From: Balanoglossus misakiensis
Taxonomy: Eukaryota; Hemichordata
NCBI GenBank assembly: GCA_040954595.2
Contig: CM082594.2
Location: forward strand, 9,176,001 to 9,240,000
Direction of reading: 5' to 3'
Length of the DNA: 64,000 bases
The translations under genes were made by a program, and so were the position numbers. Below are positions 50,701 through 61,392 of this stretch, piece after piece. Numbering within the stretch: position 1 is the first letter of the stretch; every line of letters starts with the position of its first letter. The notes beneath the pieces were generated by a model. The model searched no databases, was not told where the DNA came from, and worked only from the letters and a program-made list of their open reading frames with translations.

Positions 50701-51588
50701 ATTGCACAGACTCTTGTATATTCTTGCTTTTGTACATTCATGTACTGACACAGTGATTTTGTTTTAAAAAGCATGGCTTGCTGGTGACCTGCAGTGCTGT
50801 CGAAGCCGATGGGACATGCAGATTTCATTGTACATTGTTTGTGTTCATCTTCACCTCTGGCCATCATCTGTATTCCAAAGACAGACTGTCTGATGTAGGT
50901 CAGATAACAAGACACACCATTGTTGTATGATTGGTGACGTCACATCACACGACTTGGACACAAATCTGTGCCCTCGAGAAAAATTGTGATACTCATATAC
51001 AGTCGTTGACCAGTGCAGCGATTTCACGGCAGAGAAATAGAATCATCTCTGAAATCAAAACTGTGAAACAAAAAAGCATTAAAGTCAAGTTTTACAGATT
51101 TTACAGAATCGGATTCCACCAGCTATTCAGCCTGGTGTAATGAGAAGAGTTTTTTTTTCATTCCAACCACCCCCATTATTACTTTTGTGTCGTCAGCTTT
51201 AAAAGGTCTTTGTTGAATGTGTCCTGAGGTGAAAGTTCATGACCCCATTGACCCCATCAATACAGATAGAATACTTTCAGTGTATGTATGTGAGGTTGGT
51301 CTTGTATTATCCGATACCCAGGTAGGGGACTGAGTCAAGTTTTCCGGCCCGGTAGAAATGTTGAGAGTCTGTCCTTGATTCACAGTTATTGACTCTGATG
51401 GCTTTGCAGTTTATTTGTGTTCATTTGGGTTTTTCAGTGGCAGTTTACAGTTAAACATTGCAGAACCTGTAACATCGCATATGTCAAAGTGCTATGACCT
51501 TCATGTCAAATCTTTTACTTTGCCAGCAACAAAACTGCTATAATTACAATCAGTCTAATTTTGCTGTTTATCCTTTTTCCTGTTTCAG
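41767..51588. other. Presumed CDC42SE first intron; no other gene recognised
   Basis: Nearly 10 kb of AT-rich DNA with a C24 homopolymer and no convincing coding exon. The longest frame, 130 codons on the minus strand at 50523-50915, lacks recognisable domains. If the 5' exon at 41.7 kb is wrong, part of this is intergenic. Confidence 0.4.
42313..42336. repeat. C24 homopolymer
   Basis: Twenty-four consecutive C residues, the longest of at least four C-runs of 11 or more in the window. The true length is uncertain because such tracts are error-prone in sequencing. Confidence 0.8.
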
Positions 51589-51751
51589 CTGAATATTGTG
51601 AATGAAAGTGAAAAATATCGACAAGAGGAAGCTGGCTGAAGTGTTTGGGAAACGTGGGTGTTGCCTGACTCATTAGTAACTGCCACATCATCACGTGCAT
51701 CTGAAGTGCCTTGTAGATAGCTTTGTGATATTCTGTTGTTTGTTTCCATTG

Positions 51752-52655
51752 ATGGGGAACTCTAAGATGGGGGATACCACCTGGTTATGTTTTACCTGTT
51801 GTATCACAACACAGCAACAACCACAACAGGTAAGTTGGGGGAAAAAGCGTCATTCTTTGCTGAAAAATACAGTGTTCTTTACAGATGGGTGGAAATAGTG
51901 CCTGTCATAACATTGGCAGTTCCATTTTTGTCTTACCCCTACTTTGTAAAATAACGTTGCCTTTCTTTGACATTAACGTTTTCTGACCTGATTGTTTCGA
52001 TTTGCAGAAAAGGCGACGGATAGATATTACTATGATCGGAGAACCAACAAATTTTGTACACACAGGGCATATAGGATCAGGAGACATGTCATCAGGAGGG
52101 GGAAATCATGTAAGTGTTCTCTATTTTATTTAGACTTGTGTTCTATGCAGAGGGGGAGGGGGGGGGGTGAAAGGAAATTCAGACAAATATTGTGTGTTGC
52201 ATCTGTGATTGTAGCATTGCTGAATGTAAATATGATTTTCATTACAGCTTGGGGTTGTACAGAGTCAAATGAAATCAAAAGGTGGTTATAATCACGTGTC
52301 TCCAGTGCATGTAGATATTGCAGTAGGTGCTGATGATGTTCAAAAAGAAGAGGTAAGTTCTTGTCCATCAATAATTTCCTCATGATTTGAATAAGAGGCG
52401 CATGTGCTGAGGTTAATTCCAATATCACCAGCTTTGTATAGTCTCCCGCAAGCCGGTTCCAATTCTATTAATTCATCAGTGGAAATTAATTAGGTCTAAG
52501 CCACTTAAGTCTAAATTGGTTAGGCAGTTATCAAATTGCTTTTATTACATAAGATTATAGGTCTGAGACAGAGTTTGAACGTAGTCAATGATGAAGCATA
52601 AATTTAATATTTTTTATTTTCATTTTCTTTTCTTTTTTTTTTCTTTCAGTCGTAA
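51752..52655 (+). CDS. CDC42SE: CDC42 small effector (SPEC/CDC42SE1-2 family), 91-96 aa
   Basis: Small membrane-anchored scaffold that binds GTP-loaded CDC42 through a CRIB motif and modulates actin and JNK signalling in vertebrates. Coding exons: 51752-51829 (exon begins at 51589 with 5'UTR; donor CAACAG|gtaagt), 52008-52109, 52248-52352, and 52650-52655, which adds only Ser and the stop. The N-terminus WLCFTCC keeps the palmitoylatable Cys pair. KRRRID is the basic patch, and [16 protein letters not shown] is the CRIB core. [10 protein letters not shown] is the conserved family tail, followed by an acidic end DDVQKEES. Two in-frame ATGs exist: 51752 (MGNSKMGD) and 51767 (MGDTTWLCF). The second aligns with the vertebrate start and has the better context (A at -3, G at +4). 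Both place Gly at position 2, an N-myristoylation possibility not seen in human CDC42SE1/2. Confidence 0.92.
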
Positions 52656-54185
52656 TACAGACTAGGTATCAAATATTAATAGTCATGGCTATTCAAGTTT
52701 CAATATATGTATGTATATGTACAGAAGAGAGATTTGGTAACTCTAACAAATATGGAAGAGTGAGGACTGTATCAGGCCTCTTCTGGGATATCGTCAATCT
52801 ACACAACTGAACACTAATTGACTTTGAAGTAATTAAGCAGTATCGAATCAGGTCTTATAGAGTACAAAGAAGCAGTTAGTTTCACTCTTCGAGAATCACA
52901 AACTATAGACACTAGAACAGATGAACAGTGGCACTGTTGTATTGCACTTTGAACCTTACTACCCCTGTGACAATAGCAACTTTGTCCAGTTTTGGTCTCA
53001 AGATGTGAGATGATGTTATGCAGTGCCTTACTGGAATCATCAAACATGTACAACAGGTCTCTCAAGATGATATTTTAAGGCAGTATGTGGATATATATAA
53101 TTTCTTCTACATGTAATTATGTAATTCTACACAAAGGTATAGTTTACAAGATAATTTCGTTATTTTTTGTGAAGTATTTTTGTGAGAAGTTTCGTCATGT
53201 CAGCTTGTTCATGTGAAATAGTCTTTTCTTTGTGAACTGTTGAATGCAAAAGTGTTGGATCAGAACTAAACTGTCAACATCTGGCTTGTCGGAATCAGGA
53301 ATCACATCGGCAGGAGCTGCCATGAACAACTTTCTGTGGTTCAACCATCAGCTAAATATGCTTGCCATCAGCTAGTGCCCTGTGCCTTGTTGGAACACGA
53401 TGAACCAATCATAGAGCCTGTCTTAAGTTAGGTGGTCTTTTCGTGCATAATTATAAATCAAAGATCACAGTTATGTGCACATTTAGCAGTGTTTTTATTT
53501 TGTTCTACACTTTTTTGTTCCTTTTTTGAGCAACTAAAGAACAATTATCAAGATTAGGAAAGATCACAAACATTTGATATATTTTTTACTGTTTCTCCAC
53601 CAGAATTTATTTACATCTTTGCTGAGAGTAGAATGCTTTATGTATGAAAGTGTATTTTCCTACTTACTATATCGTGCATTATCATTTTGGTGCTTTTTTT
53701 GTTTTGTTTTATTGTCACATTATCTTGATAAATTTTAATAGCTAATAGAATTCACACACACACACTGAGACACGCTATTTTCTCTTGTGTCTTCATGCAC
53801 ATGAACATCCAAGTCTATGGAAAAATTTCACTGCAGTTTTTCATGTTAACATTTTCATTCCTTGTTTCTTGTTGTCATTTCCTTTGGAGAGTTTACTGTG
53901 CTTTACATTCCTCGATCAAATTACCCGACACCTGTTTGCTTCCCATGTGGTACAGCGCCACTTCTGGTGTGAAATCTTTACCTTTTGTTTTCAAAATTTG
54001 GTGCCAGTTTTCTTGTTGCAATTCGGCAAATAGGGACTGTTCTTTAGTACATGTATTGTCAACTTTTATGTGGCTCTTTACATTCGTTATTTGTACATAT
54101 TTTTTTTTCGTTTATTTTTTAGAATTTTAGTGGTGAAAATGAACAAATTTTTATATGAAATAAAACCTTGCAAATTTATATGTAC
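52656..54185 (+). other. Long AU-rich 3'UTR of CDC42SE
   Basis: No coding frame is recognised. AATAAA at 54159-54164 is a good poly(A) signal about 1.5 kb after the stop. The stretch is rich in T-runs and ATTTA-like motifs, as in the long 3'UTRs of vertebrate CDC42SE mRNAs. A CA dinucleotide tract lies at about 53753-53765. Confidence 0.5.
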
Positions 54186-55240
54186 TTTACCTGTCCATTT
54201 TTTCCCAGTACATAGCAGTTTTCATTATGTACATATTCCGGGACATTTAGATTAGATTTTGTCTGCGTGTGCATGTCCACTGGCTGGCAGCAGTGAAGAC
54301 CAGCATATAGGAGACCAATATCTGCCACATCACATCAGTGTTTGACATCAACCAGGTACGTAGAAGTAAGACAACAGACAGATCATTGGAATTGCAAAAC
54401 TCTTTGCAAGCATTTATTTATTATATACACTACAGTAATAAAGATTGTTCAATTGAATTAATGAGGTTTGAATGGAAGAAAACATTATAAACCCTGGGCT
54501 ATTCTAAAATGAAGTACTGGTCAGTGATTCTGACTGCAAGTAATCCAATTTGTACATCCCTCTTCAGATCATGACTACAAAATCTTCCAACATATAGAAA
54601 TATGTACAAATACAGGACACAAAATGTCATGAAGATAATAACCCACAACAGATGTAAAATTGAATATAATGTTTATAATAATATTAATGATCGCTTTTGA
54701 CCTTGACACTGGGTGGATCTCTGTCTCCAGCCTCTCTAGTTTCTGTACTTTTGCAGAGATCTGCATAAAACACCAGTTATTTATCAAAACTTTTGCCTGA
54801 CATGAAGTGCTCATGTTTCATGAATGATTTGCATATTATTTTGACACACAATAGGAATGCCGGAAGAATCTTACAGTCCTGGGGAGTTTTACAAACTGAA
54901 GTCAAGTGATGCTTCTCCAGCCTAGGAAAGATTATGTCTGCTACACTTGCTGCATGGTAAGTTATTTTAACTAATATTTTAATCGTACTGTTACTGTATT
55001 CTCATTCAATATTACATTTTATTTCCTTTTGAGATTCTTTAGAAGGTGATGAAATCTAGTGAACAAACAATCTTTGTCTAGCAATATAGGGCTAGGAAAT
55101 ATAGTGGTGTATATACATGTGGCTTGTGGAAAGACAAAAAATGACTGTAAATGGGCCATTTGTGCAGTAGTGCTTTTATCACAGCAACAATTTCAGACTT
55201 GAGTTATCTACAGCTGTGAGTTACTCTTTGACCTTTAACC
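54186..55240. other. Spacer and SPPL2 3'UTR
   Basis: Minus-strand AATAAA at 54418-54413 is a plausible poly(A) signal for SPPL2, giving a 3'UTR of about 0.8 kb that nearly abuts the CDC42SE end at about 54.2 kb. On the plus strand, about 54860-54959 has exon-like borders (ctag acceptor type, ..CATG|gtaagt) but no coding logic. On the minus strand an acceptor at about 54762 (ttttatgcag) opens onto ISAKVQKLERLETEIH.., which is unrecognised. Confidence 0.35.
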
Positions 55241-55414
55241 TCAGTGTTCGGGATCGCTGACCAGTGGGGTCGTTTCTTCTTCATTGTCAGTTATGCCATC
55301 AACAACAGCACCGTCCGACGGACGTATTCTGTTTTCATTGTCACTTGAGGCAGTCTGGGTTTCTGCAACACCATCTCTATCACTATTTACATTTACACTA
55401 GTAACTTCCCCATT
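55241..55414 (-). CDS. SPPL2: SPPL2 alternative last coding exon B (acidic tail, ending TTPLVSDPEH)
   Basis: Acceptor ctctcgccag precedes 57 codons in phase 0, so exon 13 (..RGQR|) can join directly. The tail is Ser/Asp/Glu-rich (SSDNENRIRPSDG) and contains EETTPLV, close to the acidic dileucine sorting consensus [DE]xxxL[LI]. It is used if exon A (55793-55695) is skipped. Confidence 0.75.
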   Translation of the reverse strand, partial: NGEVTSVNVNSDRDGVAETQTASSDNENRIRPSDGAVVDGITDNEEETTPLVSDPEH

Positions 55415-58400
55415 CTGGCGAGAGAGAAAAAACAAAAGCATTTCATGAAGAGACAACTCTCAAAAAAGTTTTATAGATAAATTGATTACTTTTGAAGATG
55501 ATGGTTTTAACAGAACAGTTGTCCTAAGTTAAAGTCAAATCAAACAAAGCAAACACTTGCATATGATCAAGAAAGTAAATTTGTTATTATAACTTTGAAA
55601 AAAAATTGCTGCCCATTCCATTCGGATTCAAAATTAAGAGCAAGAATAAATTTATTGTGATGGATAGACCCTACTACTCACGCAAAGTCTTACGTCATTC
55701 ATTAGTGCTTGTAGTAATGTCAGGGGGAGTGTTAGTATCATTAGTACATGAATCGTCATCTGTGTTGGAATCTGATTGGCTAATGACCATCTCCTGATGA
55801 CACGGTGAATGATATGAAACATTCAACATCGAAAAAAGGTGAAAAAAACAAACAAACAAACAATGAAACAGAAAATAATGAAATGGTGTTTGATTGGTGA
55901 AAAAAGTCACATGATATATATCTCAGTAGCAGAGTCAATTTTTGTTCTAACACTTCTGCTGATAAAAAAAACCCATGTTGATTAAATCCTTAGTTTTAAA
56001 ATGTAGTGTGATGGATACCCAGAGATGACATAATGTGAGGGTACAGAGTTATAGCAGCCTACGTTTATCAATGAAAATGGCTATTCACCCGTTGGCCTCT
56101 CCAAAGATGTTTCAGCTCCCCTCTTTTCCAGCCAATCACACAGGTTGTACCAACAGTACAGGGCACAAGGTACAGCAATGCTGGTTGGCCAGTCTTCATG
56201 AACATCAGTGCCACAAAGCAGATCACTAGACCAATGGCATATGCTGAGAAGAGATGTGTACACACTGGATTCAGATTCAGATTCAGATTCAAATATATAT
56301 TCACTCTTCAGAATGTTATGCAGATTCAAAATGAATCACAGTCTATATGATTCCTTCTAATGAGACATTAGAAATATAAACTTAGACTCATTCCTGACTG
56401 TTTAAACTTACCTACAGTATTTGCAATGTAGTAAAGTTTCCCTGAGTGCACTTTGAAGTCAAATCGGCAAGCATACGCTACCAGTAATCCTGTCAAGAAA
56501 AGTAAGTAAAGAGTTGAGAGTTGGACAAGTGTAACATTTAGTTCTTCACTCAGTGTGATGCAGTGATGTTGAAACTTGACCATTAATGCTTCTGCCAGCT
56601 TGTCATTTGAACAGAGGGGCAGCTATCATATTTAATACAGTTTCTAGTCCCTCTACTTGGTCAAATCTTACCTGGTACTAAAATATCTCCAAATCCCAGC
56701 AAGGAGTATTGTACTCCGACACACATTGTGTAAGGAGAGTAGGCAAATCTTGGAACCTTCAGGACAATAGGAATCTGTGCACAAAAAAGTAGAAGCGTTC
56801 TGTAATCCCATGCATACTGAGTTACTGACACATGCAAACATCTTCTGTTTGCTGAGGAGTCAACTGTTCTACAGTCAGTGGTTTGGATGCTGTGATAAAA
56901 ACAGGAGTTTCCCCAGCTCGCCTTGGACGAATAAGGCAAATTTCACTCACCTGTTCCTTAGCTCCTCCTCCTCCTGTAGCAACTTGAACCATTACACTCT
57001 CACCACTCTGAAATACAATCGTGGAATGCACTGTATTTTTAATCTTGTTTCGAGATGTTCAATTTAAATGATGTTAGTAGAATCAAAGATACAGTGTGAT
57101 GTTGCAGAGGACGTTAAATTTTCCTGTAACACACTCACCTTTGTCATATATGGTGTGATGAATACAAAGAATATATCATATAAAAACAGCACAACCAGTA
57201 GTATGAAGCAAATCTGAAAAAAAATGACAACACTGTTCATTTGCAAACTTCTTTGTGTTTGAAAACCAACCTTAATCCTGCCCACAGAACATTTTCAAGA
57301 ATAAAACTTGATTCATTTCATTACAGAACAAAACCATACCAGAAGGTTCTCTGGGAGACCCGTTTTGTAATTTTCAAGCTACCTGATCCTCCATATTGCC
57401 ATGGCAACTCACCTAAGGCTGGAGGGTTACCATGACAATTAACTCAATGCCTCAGAGAACATTGGCTCTGTTGCTATGACAAACAATCCTTCATGATTTT
57501 TGTCTGTAAAAGACAAGGAATATATATATTGAATAATAGTGACCACATCACTTACCTTGAAGTTTGGTAGTCTTATAGTTTTCAGTAAATGAATGCTGAA
57601 TGCGATTCCCATTGTATCCTGCAGAATCCAGGCCCACTCCTCGTGCCGGAAGACAAACCACACTACACAGAAGCCCACTGACAGGAAAGCAAGGATTATA
57701 CTACGGATTTCAGCTTGCATACCACAACACCGTTCCTTCGGGGGAATTCTAAATGAGATCAACAGTAAGAATAGTCTGAGATTCTCAACTATGAACAGCC
57801 TACAGCAGAGATATTTTAATACAATGTTGTGAAGTGCTTTGTTAATCACGTGGGTATTGTTATAATCCATTTTTCTCACAATATCTTATTACAATGTACA
57901 CATTTGTGTGTCAGTGTACTGGTATTAATGCTAGAGTTCACAGACATCTACCATTCAAACAACTGGTTTTGATTACCTGTATGCACCAATCGGAATCTTC
58001 CTTACAAGTGGCACTAGGCATGCATGTATCCCTCCTGCAGCAGCCATACAGAACAGGGCTATGATAACATACACTGCAAAGGAAAAAACATAAAATCAAC
58101 CACTAAAGCTAGATTCACAAACTTCACTGCAAGGAATTTTTCAAGTGAAATATTATGCGTGAAAAAGTGTCCCTGACAGACAACTGAGTGGAAACTCACC
58201 GATGTAATCATAGAAGAAATACAACAAGAGTAACATTGATATGATCATGACGACAAACACCAAAACCATGACTGCACTGATATCCATCACAGGTTCTTCT
58301 TCTTCCTCGTCCGACTCTGCTTTGCCACCTTCTGCGTCTCCATGGCGAAGTCTTAACATCTTCTTCTTGTCTCTGGAAGACAATTGAATGATACTGTCAA

Positions 58401-60057
58401 GTTAAGAGAAAGAACTGTCACAGAATATACATGTACTTCATCACTCATGAAAATAACGTTTGTATGGCAGGCTGCATATAAAGTTCATGGAATTATGTCA
58501 TATAGTTTCTAAGGAAAGATAACTTACAAACTATGAGATGTGAGACCAGACCAATAAGCGCCAATGGCTACAGTTCCGACTGCCATGCTCCAAATCAGAA
58601 TGAGATTGTAATCCACTCTCTCCCCTTCTACTGGTGCATACATGGCAGCTGCTAAGTTATCACCTTGAGTCTGTCAGGGAAATTAAAGTGACAAATGTCA
58701 AATGTGATGAAGTCATCTACAGCACTGTAGCACAGACAAGGTGCCAACATGTGTAAATCACTGTTGTTGGGCTCCTTCACTGTGAAGGTTTAGGATCAGG
58801 TATTTGAATGTTCAGAGTTCTCTGCTTCACTGACCTTAATCTTTTCTGCATCTTCCATCGATATGACAGCAACAGGGATGTGGATCTCCTCAAACTCCCC
58901 AGCACTCTCATTGGCTGATGGTGTGAACTGCAATAGACCAGGTGTTACATGTTTACTATGCTAATTACTGGTACATGTATTAAAGTACACTCCAAACTTT
59001 CAATTGTAGTTTATGTATTTCAAATGCACATTTACATTGGAAAGTTTGAGAGCTACGGATAAAATCTTACCGCAATTCCATCAGTTGCGACCACCAGCCC
59101 CTCCCCTCCATTGTCTTGCACAATTTTAGCCCGATCAAAGAATGAACAATTCCTCTGTCCTCTGGCTGCTTGCACTATCTTCTGCTCCAGTTCTCCTGGA
59201 TTTTCCGGTGTCTCACATAACATTGACGGCAACAGATCTAAATACGGGTGATATTTCTGCGGGGAAAATCAATTTTTGTTATGTAAAATATAAGGTTTCA
59301 CATTGATTAATTAATAACAATCAAGTCTAAATTGGTACACTCACCACCTCAGCCAATGTCTTCGGCAGCTCTTGAAACTCTGGATTGTACATCAGACAAT
59401 ATTCTTTGCCAGTGTTGCCCCCATCCTTGACATTCAATAAGGCGTATTCTGCTGTAACCTGGGCAACGGTATACAGCGTGACATCATTAACATGACGAAT
59501 AAGAAATGCTTTGTTACACAATCGCCAGACATTTATAATAATAGTCATACATTGTCGCCATGCCTTGAACCATAATTATCATCACGTGACGGATTTGTCA
59601 CAGCTGCCGCCGTATCAATATACGACTGCACACAAAGGCATACTCAATGAGTCATACGTGCAACACTGAATTTGAAATACGATCATTTCCCTTTGGGGGA
59701 ACACTGAATTGTAAAACTTAATCACCCTCCTTGGGTTGGTTAAGCCACCCTATCGATTTACCACATCGAGAACAATCGCTGTTTACAACCATTAATAAAT
59801 CACGGCTCCGGGCGCAACGAGGAAATCAGCCGATGCAAGTGACTGATGATTGATCGTGAGTTGGACGATCGCGGAACCTGAAGATTTTGTGAATCGCGGA
59901 TTGCTACTCTGTTTTTGATCAAATCAACCTATCCATACTTTTAAGCACATCATCAAATCACACGTCAGTCACTTTTTAAACTCATTACACATCACCATAC
60001 CTGAGTGATGAAGAAAATTGCCACGAACAGCGACACAACCACAGCAGATGCAGCCAT
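55241..60057 (-). CDS. SPPL2: Signal peptide peptidase-like 2 (SPPL2A/B-type intramembrane aspartyl protease)
   Basis: GxGD-type protease that cleaves type II membrane proteins within the bilayer in endosomes, lysosomes or plasma membrane. Exons: 60057-60001, 59458-59345, 59256-59071, 58927-58835, 58670-58528, 58372-58200, 58073-57977, 57748-57556, 57213-57139, 57007-56951, 56774-56672, 56489-56412, 56243-56089, then one of two alternative tails (55793-55695 or 55414-55241). Splice sites and phases agree throughout, giving 540 or 565 aa. Signal peptide in exon 1 (MAASAVVVSLFVAIFFITQ); lumenal protease-associated domain to about residue 165 (VTAEYALLNV, CLMYNPEF, IPVAVISMEDA); acidic stretch DEEEEEP near residue 220; then multiple membrane spans. 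Catalytic motifs are all present: YD (364-365, FLYDIFFVF), GFGD (423-426) and PALL (477-480). It looks fully active. Divergent from LSM7. Confidence 0.96.
55695..55793 (-). CDS. SPPL2: SPPL2 alternative last coding exon A (ending TTSTNE)
   Basis: Acceptor ..tcatcag precedes 32 codons in phase 0 (EMVISQSDSNTDDDSC..), then TGA. A good donor, C|gtaaga, follows one base after the stop, so the exon is either included whole (stop inside, downstream exon becomes 3'UTR) or skipped in favour of exon B. An in-frame stop next to a splice donor is the hallmark of alternative C-termini. Confidence 0.65.
   Translation of the reverse strand, partial: EMVISQSDSNTDDDSCTNDTNTPPDITTSTNE
56268..56291. repeat. 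(ATTCAG)n hexanucleotide microsatellite
   Basis: Four tandem gattca/attcag units in SPPL2 intron 12, about 25 bp upstream of exon 13 on the minus strand, so the transcribed repeat is TGAATC. It lies where the branch point and pyrimidine tract are expected. Confidence 0.8.
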
Positions 60058-60310
60058 TTTGACATCAGCTCAGGTCAATGAGGTCAATGGAAGGCCCTTT
60101 AACTTTGTAAAATAGATCGAGGTGGTTTACAAGACGGAACCTTCCTGTTTCTGAGGTTAATTGTGACCTACTAATATTCATTTTAGCAGGAAATCGTGTT
60201 CCAATCGTGTAAAGGAAATATATTCGCCTGTTGAAACCTTGTTTTCGTAGTTTGTGAAATTTTATTAATTTTTAGTAAGTTAAGTACTCCAGTATCAGCC
60301 CGAACTCAAG
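60058..60310. promoter_or_regulatory. Shared divergent promoter of SPPL2 (-) and LSM7 (+)
   Basis: Only 253 bp separate the two start codons. No TATA box was seen. The plus strand carries CAAGATGGCGGT at the LSM7 ATG (a TISU/YY1-type element), and the SPPL2 ATG sits in AAAATGGCTGC, a weaker YY1-like context. The compact head-to-head layout indicates a bidirectional housekeeping promoter. Confidence 0.65.
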
Positions 60311-60318
60311 ATGGCGGT
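60307..60318 (+). promoter_or_regulatory. TISU/YY1-type element at the LSM7 start codon
   Basis: CAAGATGGCGGT matches 11 of 12 positions of SAASATGGCGGC. It covers the ATG, all six coding bases of exon 1 and the first two bases of intron 1. Confidence 0.6.
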
Positions 60319-61392
60319 AAGTTCACAGTTGGTTATGTTCTCATAAACGCAAAGCCTGAGTGTGTTTGTGTTGGGTTTGGGAGTCGTTCGTTATTGCTGC
60401 TATGGAAAATAGAAATTCTTCCATGCTTTTCCATTGTAGTCAATTGTCTAAGTTCCCTTATATCAGTGCTCTGTTGCTGTAAATCATGTTTCCCCGTATG
60501 CATGTGCACTGACTTCTCGACAAAAACACCAGCACACGTGATCAAAGGGAGACTGAGAGGATAAGGGAGAGATGTTCTGGTTCATTGCCATAAAGTCAGG
60601 ATAGCTTTCCCCAAAACCATCTTTATTTTCCTGTAGGATGTGTGGGTTTTTTTTCACATAACACATTGCCCAGTATTCCTCAAGGCTCATGTCATAGGGT
60701 TTGTAGTGTGTTCACCAGTGTCTGTGGATGTTCTATTTTAGGATAAAGACAGAGATCGAGAAAAGAAGAGGAAAGAAAGTATTTTAGATTTAACAAAATA
60801 TATTGACAAACCAATCAGGGTGAAATTTCAGGGAGGGAGAGAAGGTAAGCTTTTGTAGAAAATATGTATAATTTATGTTCCTAGGAAAAAAGGAAATGTA
60901 CAAGTAGCAAATGCATGAAATGAGACATGCAATCAGCGCCCTCTAGCGGCACGTTTGTACTTTCTTTCTCAACCGGTGCATTCTGCTGAGTAGTGATCTA
61001 CTTTTTCTTCTGACAGCCAGCGGAATTTTGAAAGGATTCGACCCACTTTTAAACTTAGTGTTAGATGGTACTACAGAATACATGAGAGGTAAGTCAAAAT
61101 GTCAATCCCAGGTTTTGTTTTATGCAGAGCACAAGTTCGACAACCATATTGAATCCCTTAGGCAGTAAATTTAATTCAGTGTGTTTCTTATAAGAATAAC
61201 ATTACCTTCCAAGGTTATATTACTAATTGTTGTGTTTCTTTGCAAATGATAGATGCAGACGATCCGTATAAATTAACAGACGAGACAAGACATCTTGGAT
61301 TGGTGGTTTGTCGTGGCACCTCAGTGGTTCTTATCTGTCCAGCTGACAACATGGAAGCTATTGCCAATCCTTTCGTTCAACAAGAAGGCTAA
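60311..61392 (+). CDS. LSM7: U6 snRNA-associated Sm-like protein LSm7
   Basis: Subunit of the LSm2-8 ring (U6 snRNP, nuclear splicing) and the LSm1-7 ring (cytoplasmic mRNA decapping). Exons: 60311-60316, 60742-60844, 61017-61088, 61253-61392, encoding 106 aa (human about 103). Sm1: KYIDKPIRVKFQGGREASGI.. with the RNA-contacting loop FDPLLNLVLD; Sm2: LGLVVCRGTSVVLICP. The tail MEAIANPFVQQEG is typical of LSm7. The first coding exon contributes only Met-Ala, and its donor (GCG|gtaagt) overlaps the TISU-like start context. A basic N-terminal run (DKDRDREKKRKE) is slightly longer than in human. ATTAAA at 61617-61622 is the likely poly(A) signal. Confidence 0.97.

Noticed and set aside
50523-50915. 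130-codon minus-strand open frame in the CDC42SE intron
   Set aside because: No recognisable domain, and it lies antisense inside a probable intron.
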